Program-made: the position numbers and the translations under genes
In this document: positions 1 to 7,904 of the stretch, piece by piece
Numbering within the stretch: the stretch's first letter is position 1
Layout of the letters: each line of letters starts with the position of its first letter
Notes under the pieces: model-generated
What the model was told of the DNA's origin: nothing
Database searches by the model: none
The model's input: only the letters and a program-made list of their open reading frames with translations
Assembly (NCBI GenBank): GCA_002329155.1
Contig: DCXY01000045.1
Coordinates: 1-29,968 of the forward strand
Length of the DNA: 29,968 nt
Reading direction: 5' to 3'
Origin: Stenotrophomonas sp. UBA2124
Lineage (GTDB): Bacteria > Pseudomonadota > Gammaproteobacteria > Xanthomonadales > Xanthomonadaceae

Positions 1-540
1 AGGTCAGCGCCTGGGTGGTACCCGCAGCCAGCGTGGCGATGGCCGGGCACGACAGGCTCGGCAGGCGCGGATCGCTCACCACCACATTGGTCAGGTCCAC
101 GTTGCCCGTGTTGCTGACGCTGAAGCTGTAGGTGATCGCGCTCTGGTCCGCTGCCACCGACGCGGTCTTGGTCAGTTCCAGCGACGGGCTCTGGCTCAGC
201 GGCGTGGTGACCGTGGCGTCATCGCCCACCGGCGTGCCGCCACCCGGCGGGGTGCCTTCGGCATGGGCGGTGTTGCTCACCGAGCCGGCATTCAGATCCG
301 CCGGCAGCACCGTGTACACGTTGCCCGTGCAGGTCAGCGCCTGGGTGGTACCAGCGGCCAGCGTGGCGATGGCCGGGCACGACAGGCTCGGCAGGCGCGG
401 ATCGCTCACCACCACATTGGCCAGGTCCACGTTGCCCGTGTTGCTGACGCTGAAGCTGTAGGTGATCGCGCTCTGGTCAGCCGCCACCATGGCGGTCTTG
501 GTCAGTTCCAGCGACGGGGTCAGCACCGGGGTCGAGACCG
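1..540 (-). repeat. 330-bp tandem coding repeat (110 residues per unit)
   Basis: The DNA from base 1 realigns from base 331 with only scattered differences (for example cccgcagcc against ccagcggcc), so the period is 330 bp, exactly 110 codons. Each unit encodes one DUF11-type domain starting SLELTKTA and containing the SVSNTGNVDL and SDPRLPSLSCPAIATLAAG segments. The start of the upstream copy (near 520-540) diverges from its neighbours. The array continues past the left edge, so copy number cannot be given. High nucleotide identity suggests recent duplication or gene conversion. Confidence 0.85.
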
Positions 541-1582
541 AGCCCCTGCAGCGCTCGTCCGACGGACAGGTCGTATCACCGCCACCGGTCACGATTGCGG
601 TGTTGATGACGGGCGACGCAGCCGTCGCCGTCGCGGTGACCGGAATGGTGAAGGAGGCCGTCGTGCCCGCGGCCAGACCTGCGGGAACCGTGCAGGTGAC
701 CGTCTGCCCGCTCGCCGTACAGCCAGTCGGCAGGGTACCGAGGGTCAGACCCGCCGGAATCGCGTCGGTGATCGTCGCGGCCGCAGTGGTCGCACCACTG
801 CCTTCGTTGGTGAGGGTGAGGACATAGCTGACCGCTACGCCAACGATGAAGGAACCCGGGTTGGCCGCCTTGGTCAGGCGCAGTTGCGGCGCCGTGATCA
901 CGGTGTTCACCGTGCTGCTGTTGTTGCCTGCTTCCGGATCGGTGACACCAGTGGGTACGGTGACCGTGGCTGTGTTGTTGACACCGGTACTACCGGTGGC
1001 ATTCGTGGCCATTCCCTGCAGAACCACCGTACAGGTGGCGTCCTTGGGTCCGCTGAACTGGCCGCTCAGCGTGTTGCCCGTGATGGTAGCCGCGCACTGG
1101 GTGGCGCCTGCGCCCGCAGTCGGGGCACCAACCACACTCAATGCGGTGAAGTTGCTCGGCACAACGTCGGTGAAGGTCGCACCAGTTACGGTGCTGGGGC
1201 CGTGATTGGTGACGACAATACGGAACTGCACAATCGCGCTGGCATTTACGGTGATCGGGCTCGCAACGAAGCTGGCGCCGTTGTCGGCGCTCTGGTTCTT
1301 CACGATGCCCAGGTCGGACTGCAGGTTGCGTGGGTCTTCGTCGGTTGCCCGGCAGACGCCGCCAGCCAGCAACTCGACCTTCGTGGTCGGTGCCGCGGAA
1401 GCACCCAGCTGGGTACAGGTGGTACCGGAGTTGCTCACCCCTGCCGGCGGCGTCACCGAAGCCTGGTTGATGGCGTTCTGCGCGTGCAGGGCAACAGGTG
1501 CGGACAGCACACCCGCCACGAACAGCATCCCCAGACGCACTACACGGTTCAGACCACGGAAAACGGTCGGTTTGGCAAACAC
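1..1582 (-). CDS. DUF11-repeat secreted surface protein, N-terminal part
   Basis: The visible part is 527 codons; the C-terminus lies beyond the left edge. I chose the GTG at 1582 because GGAG lies about 7 bases upstream and the product opens with a signal peptide: basic residues, a hydrophobic core (LGMLFVAGVLSAPVAL), then a likely cut after ALHA. The mature part is a chain of immunoglobulin-like DUF11 (conserved repeat) domains. They begin near residues 80, 200 and 335, with a further copy at the edge, and show the usual markers VTNHGPS, LTNEGSG and SVSNTGN with Asn/Gly/Thr-rich strands. Known family members are large surface or secreted proteins, often adhesin-like; the role here is inferred. 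The last two visible domains are almost identical (see the repeat entry). It appears to be transcribed alone from the AT-rich region around 1790-1830. No anchor is visible, since the C-terminus is missing. Confidence 0.85.
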   Translation of the reverse strand, partial: MFAKPTVFRGLNRVVRLGMLFVAGVLSAPVALHAQNAINQASVTPPAGVSNSGTTCTQLGASAAPTTKVELLAGGVCRATDEDPRNLQSDLGIVKNQSADNGASFVASPITVNASAIVQFRIVVTNHGPSTVTGATFTDVVPSNFTALSVVGAPTAGAGATQCAATITGNTLSGQFSGPKDATCTVVLQGMATNATGSTGVNNTATVTVPTGVTDPEAGNNSSTVNTVITAPQLRLTKAANPGSFIVGVAVSYVLTLTNEGSGATTAAATITDAIPAGLTLGTLPTGCTASGQTVTCTVPAGLAAGTTASFTIPVTATATAASPVINTAIVTGGGDTTCPSDERCRGSVSTPVLTPSLELTKTAMVAADQSAITYSFSVSNTGNVDLANVVVSDPRLPSLSCPAIATLAAGTTQALTCTGNVYTVLPADLNAGSVSNTAHAEGTPPGGGTPVGDDATVTTPLSQSPSLELTKTASVAADQSAITYSFSVSNTGNVDLTNVVVSDPRLPSLSCPAIATLAAGTTQALT

Positions 1583-2128
1583 TCGCAACTCCGATGGGCC
1601 CCATGACCCAAAGTCAAAGACGCGCTCCCCCCTCGCACGCTGGAGCGACGATGTAAAAGACAACTGATTGGCTTATTGGCCGCGGTGATGGCCGGTTGTT
1701 CTGCGGGATGCCCCAACACCCCCCGGCGGTCACACGAGCGCGTTAGCCGCTACTGCACTGGAATGCTTCTGGCAATAGAGGAAAACGCACTGCGTCACAA
1801 TAATTTTGCGGGATGGTAATCAAAACTTACGATTCGCCGATGAAGGAATTTTCACGGCAGCGGAAATTTCGAGCGATCCATCGTGAATACGCGCATTTGC
1901 ACCAACCACCCGTGTGTCGCATGCAGCGCACAACGCCCCGAACTCCATTCAAGCCGCGCAAAAGGCATGGCGACTGGCGCCCCTGACTGATGAAGTTCGA
2001 TCACTGGTTGTAATGAGCCCCTGTCGGCAAATGCGACACAGGCGCCATAACGACAAAGCCCCGGTCTCCCGGGGCAATGGCGGACTCCGACACGGCGTTG
2101 AAGCAACACGGCGTTGAAGTGACGTATC
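1583..2128. other. Intergenic region between the DUF11 gene and tRNA-Arg
   Basis: I see no convincing gene in this 546-base gap. Bases 1785-1870 are AT-rich compared with the surroundings. On the minus strand they hold a weak promoter candidate for the DUF11 gene: TTGATT (1818-1823) and TATTGT (1797-1802) separated by 15 bases, shorter than optimal. The tRNA terminator lies at 2051-2075. The rest shows no start with a ribosome binding site and no coding-like frame. Confidence 0.5.
2051..2075 (-). terminator. Intrinsic terminator after tRNA-Arg
   Basis: A perfect 7-bp GC stem (GCCCCGG / CCGGGGC, loop of 4) at 2058-2075 is followed on the minus strand by TTTGTCG. It lies about 55 bases downstream of the tRNA 3' end and is the most likely end of that transcript. 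Confidence 0.65.
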
Positions 2129-2205
2129 TGGCGCGCCCGGAGGGATTCGAACCCCCGACCAATGGCTTCGGAAGCCACTACTCTATCCGGCTGAGCTACG
2201 GGCGC
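2129..2205 (-). tRNA. tRNA-Arg (anticodon CCG)
   Basis: A complete cloverleaf can be read on the minus strand. The acceptor stem is GCGCCCG pairing with CGGGCGC. The D-arm contains GCTCAG...GGATAGAG. The anticodon arm GTGGC-TTCCGAA-GCCAT gives anticodon CCG, which reads CGG arginine codons. The T-arm is GGGGG-TTCGAAT-CCCTC. The discriminator is G (2132) and CCA is encoded at 2129-2131, giving 77 nt. Confidence 0.97.
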
Positions 2206-2240
2206 AGATGGGACCGCCCTGCAACACCGGGCGGAGGCGC

Positions 2241-2269
2241 ATTCTAACGGCAAAGTCCGCGCAGGTCTG
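2241..2269 (-). promoter_or_regulatory. Probable promoter of tRNA-Arg
   Basis: On the minus strand a TAGAAT box (2241-2246, 5 of 6 to the sigma-70 -10) lies about 35 bases upstream of the tRNA 5' end. The hexamer 17 bases further upstream is CAGACC, matching only GAC of TTGACA. A GC-rich stretch follows the -10 box, as is common at stable RNA promoters. Confidence 0.4.
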
Positions 2270-2332
2270 CCCCCCGCTGTTGCCCGCATGGCCGAACGGG
2301 GCCGATCTGGCGGCAACTGGTAACCTTTAGCC

Positions 2333-3226
2333 ATGAGCCGTCTGCCCCACACTCCGCCCACCGCCGGCACGCCGTCGCGGTTCGGGCACTTCTGGAAATT
2401 GATGCGCGCCGATCGCCCGATCGGCACCCTGCTGCTGCTTTGGCCCACCTGGTGGGCACTGTGGCTGGCCACCGGTGGCATGCCGCCGCTGTGGACGCTG
2501 TTCGTGTTCACCGCCGGGGTGTGGCTGACCCGCTCGGCCGGCTGCGTCATCAACGATTACGCCGACCGCTGGCTGGACCCGCACGTCAAGCGCACCAAGG
2601 ACCGCCCCCTTGCCACCGGCGCCGTCTCCGGGCGCGAAGCACTGATGCTGTTCGCCGGCCTGATGCTGGTGGCCTTCGCGCTGGTGCTGTCGCTGAACGC
2701 GCTGACCATCGGCCTGAGCTTCATCGGCGTGTTCCTGGCCGCCAGCTACCCCTACCTGAAACGCTACACCCACCTGCCGCAGGTGTACCTGGGCATGTCC
2801 TTCGGCTGGGGCATCCCCATGGCCTTCGCCGCCGTGCAGGGTGAAGTACCGCCGCTGGCCTGGGTGCTGTACGGCGCCAACATCCTGTGGTCCACCGCCT
2901 ACGACACCTGGTACGCCATGGTGGACCGCGATGACGACCTGAAAGTGGGCTCGCACTCCACCGCCATCCTGTTCGGCGATCTGGACCTGGTCATCCAGGG
3001 CATCCTCTACGCCCTGTTCTTCGGCGCGATGGCGCTGGTGGGGCAGCGCGCGGAACTGGGCATGGCCTACTGGGCCAGCGTGCTGGTGGCCATGGCGATG
3101 GTGGCCTACGAATTCTGGTTGTGCCGCAACCGCGAGCGCGAGCCCTGCTTCAAGGCCTTTCTGCACAACAACTGGGTAGGCGCGGTGCTGTTTGCCGGCA
3201 TTGTGGCCAGCCAGTATCTGGATTGA
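2333..3226 (+). CDS. ubiA: 4-hydroxybenzoate polyprenyltransferase (UbiA)
   Basis: This 297-residue integral membrane enzyme attaches the polyprenyl tail to 4-hydroxybenzoate in ubiquinone synthesis. Both aspartate-rich motifs of the UbiA superfamily are present: NDYAD (residues 74-78) followed by KRTKDRPLATG, and DTWYAMVDRDDD (191-202), which together bind Mg-diphosphate. About eight hydrophobic segments are visible, and length and N-terminus match the bacterial family. No strong Shine-Dalgarno sequence precedes the ATG. It stands alone, divergent from tRNA-Arg and convergent with the DUF308 gene. ubiB, another ubiquinone gene, lies at the right end of the window but not in the same transcript. 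Confidence 0.96.
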   Translation: MSRLPHTPPTAGTPSRFGHFWKLMRADRPIGTLLLLWPTWWALWLATGGMPPLWTLFVFTAGVWLTRSAGCVINDYADRWLDPHVKRTKDRPLATGAVSGREALMLFAGLMLVAFALVLSLNALTIGLSFIGVFLAASYPYLKRYTHLPQVYLGMSFGWGIPMAFAAVQGEVPPLAWVLYGANILWSTAYDTWYAMVDRDDDLKVGSHSTAILFGDLDLVIQGILYALFFGAMALVGQRAELGMAYWASVLVAMAMVAYEFWLCRNREREPCFKAFLHNNWVGAVLFAGIVASQYLD

Positions 3227-3294
3227 GTCTGGGGTGAAGCTCTCACCCCGCCCCCGCTCGCCCGGCCCTGCGGCATAGCCTTCGGGCGTTCATC

Positions 3295-3330
3295 AGGCCG
3301 CACGCCAGTGGCGTGCAAACGGCCTTTCTC
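3295..3330 (+). terminator. Hairpin terminator after ubiA
   Basis: A two-part stem, AGGCCG-CACGCC, loop AGT, then GGCGTG and (after a CAAA bulge) CGGCCT, is followed by TTCTC. It lies about 70 bases past the ubiA stop, between convergent genes. A smaller CCCTTGCC/GGCAAAGGG hairpin follows at about 3334-3353. Confidence 0.5.
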
Positions 3331-3367
3331 ACCCCCTTGCCTGCGGCAAAGGGAGCGCGCCTGGCTT

Positions 3368-3937
3368 TCAGCCTCTGCCCAGCGCGCGCAGTCGGAACGC
3401 GGCGATCACCTGCAGCACGCCGTAGACCAGCGCCAGCGCGCCTATCCACAGCGATGTGACCACCAGCCCGGACAGTGGATTCATCGCGAACATCACGCCC
3501 AGCGCGATGGCCAGCAAACCGCTGAGGATCAGCATCCACTCACCACGGATCTGCCTGCGCACGCGGATGGCGAAGATGATGCGGTAGATGCCACCGACCA
3601 CCAGCCATGCCGCGAGGAACAGCAGCAGCACGCTGGCCGTGGCCAGCGGGTTGAGGATGGCCAGCACGCCGAAGGCGATGGACACCAGCGCATAGAACAC
3701 GGCCCAGCCGCGCGACACCGGCGCCGAGCCACTGATGGCCGCCGCCAGCACCACCACGCCTTCAACGATGGCCATGATGCCCAGCCACCATGCCAGCACG
3801 GCGGCGGTGCGCACCGGCGACATCAGGGTCAGCACGCCGAACACGACCGCCAGCAGGCCGAACAGCAGCACCACCCACCAGTTGCGCGACAGCGTGCCGA
3901 ACAGCGATCCAGCAGGAAATACCGGGGAACCGTTCAT
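3368..3937 (-). CDS. DUF308 / HdeD-family membrane protein
   Basis: The protein has 189 residues. I place the start at the ATG at 3937 (MNGSPVF) because AAGGGAGAAGG lies just upstream; an in-frame start at 3988 would add 17 unlikely residues. It has six hydrophobic segments in three pairs, for example WWVVLLFGLLAVVFGVLTL near the N-terminus, then AVLAWWLGIMAIVEGVVVLA and two further repeats. This internal repetition and the Gly/Ala-rich pattern are typical of DUF308 proteins related to HdeD. HdeD in E. coli is linked to acid resistance; function here is unknown. It is a single gene, convergent with ubiA and downstream of comF. Confidence 0.85.
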   Translation of the reverse strand: MNGSPVFPAGSLFGTLSRNWWVVLLFGLLAVVFGVLTLMSPVRTAAVLAWWLGIMAIVEGVVVLAAAISGSAPVSRGWAVFYALVSIAFGVLAILNPLATASVLLLFLAAWLVVGGIYRIIFAIRVRRQIRGEWMLILSGLLAIALGVMFAMNPLSGLVVTSLWIGALALVYGVLQVIAAFRLRALGRG

Positions 3938-3966
3938 CACCTTCTCCCTTGATCCGGATGCAAATC

Positions 3967-3982
3967 CAAGGCGGCTGCCTTG
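3967..3982 (-). terminator. Small hairpin after comF
   Basis: A CAAGGC / GCCTTG stem with a 4-base loop lies 42 bases beyond the comF stop codon. The downstream tract on the minus strand (GATTTGC) is only slightly T-rich, so this is a weak terminator candidate. Confidence 0.25.
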
Positions 3983-4023
3983 ATTCAACGGAGTCTAGCG
4001 ACGGCACCGTCATCGCCATGTGC

Positions 4024-4704
4024 TCAGGGCACGCGCGCGCAGACCCAGGCATCCACCCGCTGCACGCCGGCACGGCGCAGGGCCAACGCGGCGGCGTGCA
4101 GGGTGGCGCCAGTGGTCATCACGTCATCCACCAGCGCCACATGCGCGGGAAGGCCGCTGCGCGCCACGAATGCCCCGCGCAGGTTGCGGCGGCGCTGCGC
4201 GGCATCCAGTTCGGATTGCGCGGCGGTCGCACGTTGGCGCTGCAAGCCCTGCAGCAGCGGCAGTTCCAGCGTTCTTGCCAACGGCTTGGCCAGCTCCAGC
4301 GCCTGGTCGTAGCCGCGCTGGCGCAGGCGCGCGGGATGCAGCGATACCGGCACCAGGGCCTGCGGCTGCTCCACCATGGCCAGGTGCTCGGCCATCAACG
4401 CCGCCAGCAGCCGGCCCGCAGTCAGCTCCTGATGGAACTTGAAGCGCCGCAGCAGCCCATCCACCGGCCGCGCATAGAGAAAGGCCGCATGCACCTGTTC
4501 CAGCAAAGGTCTGCGCCTACGGCAGGCGCCGCAGACCTGCTGCGTATCCGTTGCCGGCAGCGGCAGTGCACAGCACAGGCAGGCGCCCTGCTGCCACGGC
4601 AGGCTCCGGTCACAGGCTGCACAGAGATCGCGTTCGGCCACCCCCGGCTCGGCGCAGACCAGGCAGTGCGGCGGGAACACCCAGCCGGACAGCAGCTCGG
4701 CCAC
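4024..4704 (-). CDS. comF: ComF family phosphoribosyltransferase-like protein
   Basis: The protein has 226 residues with the start at GTG 4704. The N-terminal part carries paired cysteines (CLVC, CAAC, CLCC, CGAC) like the zinc-finger region of ComF/GntX. The C-terminal part has the type I phosphoribosyltransferase PRPP loop VALVDDVMTTGATL. The family is tied to DNA uptake in competent bacteria, but many members have no proven role. The start is uncertain: GTG 4755 and ATG 4749 are in frame. The extra residues they add are encoded by AT-rich DNA with codons rare here (AGA, ATA), and this stretch holds a BirA-type operator and a promoter-like pair (-35 ATGACG, -10 TCTAAT, 17 bases apart). The short start would give a nearly leaderless mRNA. 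The gene is divergent from bioB. Confidence 0.88.
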   Translation of the reverse strand: MAELLSGWVFPPHCLVCAEPGVAERDLCAACDRSLPWQQGACLCCALPLPATDTQQVCGACRRRRPLLEQVHAAFLYARPVDGLLRRFKFHQELTAGRLLAALMAEHLAMVEQPQALVPVSLHPARLRQRGYDQALELAKPLARTLELPLLQGLQRQRATAAQSELDAAQRRRNLRGAFVARSGLPAHVALVDDVMTTGATLHAAALALRRAGVQRVDAWVCARVP

Positions 4705-4705
4705 C

Positions 4706-4739
4706 CTGTAAACCAAATTAGATATTCTGAGGTTGACAG
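4706..4739. promoter_or_regulatory. BirA (biotin repressor) operator between comF and bioB
   Basis: Two inverted 9-base arms, CTGTAAACC (4706-4714) and GGTTGACAG (4731-4739), are separated by an AT-rich 16-base spacer. The arms match each other at 8 of 9 positions. They fit the gammaproteobacterial BirA site TTGTAAACC-N(14-16)-GGTTTACAA, with the same 16-base spacing as the E. coli bio operator. The right arm overlaps a perfect TTGACA (4733-4738) that could be the -35 of bioB. The spacer contains the TCTAAT box (minus, 4717-4722) that could serve comF. Binding of biotinoyl-AMP-BirA would be expected to repress bioB and perhaps comF. Confidence 0.8.
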
Positions 4740-4798
4740 CGTCATCCATGCTCACCAGACTGCGCCGCTTCCGTAGTCCGAACCTTCAGGTAACGCCC

Positions 4799-5827
4799 AT
4801 GTCCGCCGTCATCCGCCACGACTGGAAGCGCGAAGAGTTGCAGGCCCTGTTCGATCTGCCCTTCCCCAACCTGCTGCATCGCGCCGCCAGCGTGCACCGG
4901 CTGCACTTCGACCCGGCCGAGGTACAGGTCTCCACCCTGCTTTCGGTGAAAACCGGCGGCTGCCCCGAGGACTGCGCCTATTGCCCGCAGGCGCAACGCT
5001 ACGACACCGGCGTGGGCGCACAGAAGTTGATGGACACCGACAGCGTGGTGGCCCGCGCCCGTGCCGCCAAGCAGGCCGGTGCCTCGCGCTTCTGCATGGG
5101 CGCGGCATGGCGTTCGCCGAAGGACCGCGACATTCCGAAGGTGGCCGCGATGATCCGCGAGGTGAAATCGCTGGGATTGGAGACCTGCGCCACACTCGGC
5201 ATGCTGGAAGGCCATCAGGCGCAGGCGCTGAAGGACGCCGGGCTGGACTACTACAACCACAACCTGGACACCGCGCCGGATTACTACGACTCCATCATCC
5301 ATACCCGCCAGTACCAGGACCGGCTGGACACGCTGGAGCACGTGCGCAACGCCGGCCTGAAAACCTGCTGCGGCGGCATCGTCGGCATGGGCGAAACCCG
5401 CGACCACCGCATCGGCCTGCTGCTGGCGCTGGCCAACCTGCCCGCGCACCCGGACTCGGTGCCGATCAACCGCCTGGTGCAGGTGGCCGGCACGCCGCTG
5501 CACGGCAGCGCGGAGCTGGACCCTTTCGAGTTCGTGCGCATGATCGCCGTGGCCCGCATCGTCATGCCGCGCTCAATGGTGCGCCTGTCGGCCGGTCGCG
5601 AAAGCATGAGCGACGAGCTGCAGGTGCTGTGCTTCCTGGCCGGCGCCAACTCCATCTTCTACGGCGAGAAGCTGCTGACCACCGGCAACCCGGACACCGC
5701 CCGTGACCAGGCCCTGTTCGAGCGCCTGGGCATCACACCGATGCGGGCGAACGTGGACGCCGATGACCACGACCACCCCGGCACCGTGCACCTGGACATC
5801 GCCCCGGACTGCGCCTGCCGCGCCTGA
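4799..5827 (+). CDS. bioB: Biotin synthase (BioB)
   Basis: This radical SAM enzyme inserts sulfur into dethiobiotin to form biotin. The protein has 342 residues, the usual length. The [4Fe-4S] motif CPEDCAYC has Cys55, Cys59 and Cys62. The [2Fe-2S] ligands are seen in RFCMGAAWR (Cys99), LETCATLGM (Cys130), KTCCGGIVGMGE (Cys190/191) and VRLSAGRE (Arg262). I chose the ATG at 4799 (MSAVIRHDW); an in-frame GTG start upstream at 4733 lies inside the operator. It is first in the biotin cluster, with the BirA-type site about 60 bases upstream. bioF follows after 81 bases. Confidence 0.97.
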   Translation: MSAVIRHDWKREELQALFDLPFPNLLHRAASVHRLHFDPAEVQVSTLLSVKTGGCPEDCAYCPQAQRYDTGVGAQKLMDTDSVVARARAAKQAGASRFCMGAAWRSPKDRDIPKVAAMIREVKSLGLETCATLGMLEGHQAQALKDAGLDYYNHNLDTAPDYYDSIIHTRQYQDRLDTLEHVRNAGLKTCCGGIVGMGETRDHRIGLLLALANLPAHPDSVPINRLVQVAGTPLHGSAELDPFEFVRMIAVARIVMPRSMVRLSAGRESMSDELQVLCFLAGANSIFYGEKLLTTGNPDTARDQALFERLGITPMRANVDADDHDHPGTVHLDIAPDCACRA

Positions 5828-5908
5828 GCGCAAGCCGCCACCGGCTGCCGGGAATTCTCACCGGCAACCGGGTACGCTAGCCGGCCAACCCGCCCATGAA
5901 CCAACGCC

Positions 5909-7120
5909 ATGGCCCGCCCTGACATCCACAGCCGCATCCAGGACCAGCGCAAGCTGCGGCTCGCGCAGAGCCGCATCCGTACCCGCCGCACCATCACCCG
6001 GCGCGACGGCGTGCGGCTGGAGCTGGATGGCCGCTGGCTGGTCGGCTTCTGCAGCAACGATTACCTGGGCCTGTCGCAGCAGTTCGAGATCATCGCCGCG
6101 CTGCAGGACGCCGCAGGGCGCGAAGGCACCGGCAGCACGTCCTCGCATCTGGTCTGTGGCCACCACGCCGTGCACCAGCAGCTGGAGCGCGAGATGGCCG
6201 ACTGGCTCGGCTACCCGAAGGCACTGCTGTTCGACAGCGGCTTCATGGCCAACCTGGCCGTGCAGCAGGCACTGCTGAGCGAAGAAACCGACGTCTGCGT
6301 GCAGGACCGCCTCAACCACGCCAGCCTGCTCGACGCTACCCGCCTGGCCGGCTGCCGCCTGCGCCGCTACCCGCACCTGGACAACGAAGGCGCCATGCGC
6401 CAGTTGAAGAATGCCGGTGACGGTGCCGCCATGCTCGTCACCGACGGTGTTTTCAGCATGGATGGCGACATCGCACCGCTGCGTTCGCTGTCGCTGGTGG
6501 CGCGCATGCAGGAGGCGCTGTTCTACGTGGACGACGCGCATGGCGTCGGCGTGGTCGGTGAGCAGGGCCGCGGCTGCGTGGCCGATGCCGGGCTGGGTGT
6601 CAACGAAGTGCCGCTGCAGCTGGCCACGCTGGGCAAGGCGCTGGGCGGGCACGGTGCGGTGGTACTGGGCGAAGACGCGCTGATCCAGCATCTGGCCGAA
6701 ACCGCGCGCCCCTACATCTACACCACCGCCCTGCCGCCGGCGCTCGCCGCCGCATCGCTGGCGGCGGTGAAGCTGGCGCGGCGCGACCATTGGCGCCGTG
6801 AAAAGCTCACCGAGCTGATCGCCGGTTTCCGCGAAGGCGCGCGCCGCCACGGGCTGGAACTGATGCCGTCGGAAACCCCCATCCAGCCGCTGCTGTGCGG
6901 TGACGAGGCCACGGTGATGGCCCTGTCCGCCACGCTGGAGCAGTCCGGCTTTCTGGTCAGTGCCATCCGCCCGCCCACGGTGCCGGAAGGCAAGGCGCGG
7001 CTGCGCGTCACCCTCACCGCGCTGCACACGCCGGAACAGGTGAAGGCGCTGGTGGAAGCCATCGCCAAGGCGCGCGATCTGGTGCTGTACCAGAAGTCGC
7101 TCAATACCGTCGGCGCCTGA
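5909..7120 (+). CDS. bioF: 8-amino-7-oxononanoate synthase (BioF)
   Basis: This PLP enzyme condenses pimeloyl-ACP with L-alanine, the first step of the biotin ring pathway. The protein has 403 residues. Fold-type I features are clear: FCSNDYLGL (47-55), GTGSTSSHLVCGHHAVHQ (73-90), YVDDAHGVGV with Asp208 and His211, and the PLP lysine in TLGKALGGHGA (Lys243). The first ATG gives the expected N-terminus, though no clear Shine-Dalgarno is seen. It lies 81 bases after bioB, and bioH starts 16 bases after its stop, consistent with one transcript. Confidence 0.96.
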   Translation: MARPDIHSRIQDQRKLRLAQSRIRTRRTITRRDGVRLELDGRWLVGFCSNDYLGLSQQFEIIAALQDAAGREGTGSTSSHLVCGHHAVHQQLEREMADWLGYPKALLFDSGFMANLAVQQALLSEETDVCVQDRLNHASLLDATRLAGCRLRRYPHLDNEGAMRQLKNAGDGAAMLVTDGVFSMDGDIAPLRSLSLVARMQEALFYVDDAHGVGVVGEQGRGCVADAGLGVNEVPLQLATLGKALGGHGAVVLGEDALIQHLAETARPYIYTTALPPALAAASLAAVKLARRDHWRREKLTELIAGFREGARRHGLELMPSETPIQPLLCGDEATVMALSATLEQSGFLVSAIRPPTVPEGKARLRVTLTALHTPEQVKALVEAIAKARDLVLYQKSLNTVGA

Positions 7121-7136
7121 GCAGGCCGCACCCGTC

Positions 7137-7904
7137 ATGCATATCGAAGTCACCGGCAGTGGACCGGCACTGGTCCTGATCCACGGCTGGGCACTGCATG
7201 GCGGTGTGTTCGCGCCTTTGGTCGAGCGCCTCGCGCCACACTTCCAGCTGCATGTGGTGGACCTGCCCGGCCACGGCTTCAGCCGCGACGACACCACGCC
7301 GCTGCGCCTGCCCTATCTGGTCAGCGCCATCGCCTCGGCCACGCCCGCCGCCGTGTGGTGCGGCTGGTCGCTGGGCGGGCTGGTGACGCTGCATGCCGCC
7401 GCCACGCTGCCGCAGGTACGCGGTGTGGCGATGCTCGCGGCCACACCGCGCTTCGTGCGCGGCAGTGATTGGCCCGACGCGGTGGAGCCCAGTGTGTTCG
7501 AGCAGTTCGGACACGACCTGAAGCAGGATTACCGCGGCACGCTGGAGCGTTTCCTCGCGCTGGACGTGATGGGCTCCCAGCACGCACGCACCGAACTGCG
7601 CGCCCTGCGCGATGCGCTGGTCGAACGCGGCGAGCCTGCCCCACGCGCCCTGCAGGAAGGGCTGACGCTGCTGGAGCAGAGCGACCTGCGCGGCGCGCTG
7701 CCTTCATTGAACAAGCCCGGCCTGTGGATTGCAGGCCAGCGCGACCGTCTGGTCGCACCACGCGCCATGCACAGCGCCGCCGCGCTGGCGCCGGCCGGCC
7801 TGCACCAGGCCCACACCATCGACGGCGGTGGCCACGCGCCGTTCCTTGGCCACGCCGATACCGTGGCCGAGATGCTGCAACGCTTCGTTGCAGGATGTGC
7901 GTGA
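7137..7904 (+). CDS. bioH: Pimeloyl-[ACP] methyl ester esterase (BioH)
   Basis: This alpha/beta hydrolase removes the methyl group from pimeloyl-ACP methyl ester so that the chain can enter the BioF step. The protein has 255 residues. The catalytic triad is visible: Ser78 in the GWSLGG elbow, Asp203 in AGQRDRLV, and His233 in DGGGHAPF. The oxyanion-hole segment is LIHGWALHGG (14-23). Its position between bioF and bioC, and the GWSLGG form, favour BioH over a generic esterase. Confidence 0.93.
   Translation: MHIEVTGSGPALVLIHGWALHGGVFAPLVERLAPHFQLHVVDLPGHGFSRDDTTPLRLPYLVSAIASATPAAVWCGWSLGGLVTLHAAATLPQVRGVAMLAATPRFVRGSDWPDAVEPSVFEQFGHDLKQDYRGTLERFLALDVMGSQHARTELRALRDALVERGEPAPRALQEGLTLLEQSDLRGALPSLNKPGLWIAGQRDRLVAPRAMHSAAALAPAGLHQAHTIDGGGHAPFLGHADTVAEMLQRFVAGCA

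Noticed and set aside
263..1606. Plus-strand open frames, and a minus-strand frame beginning at 1604
   Set aside because: All give Arg/Gly-rich nonsense. The frame starting at GTG 1582 on the minus strand gives a signal peptide and ordered DUF11 repeats through to the edge.
5896..5922. An 8-codon reading frame whose ATG is 13 bases before the bioF start
   Set aside because: It has no ribosome binding site and could easily occur by chance; there is no evidence that it is an attenuating leader.
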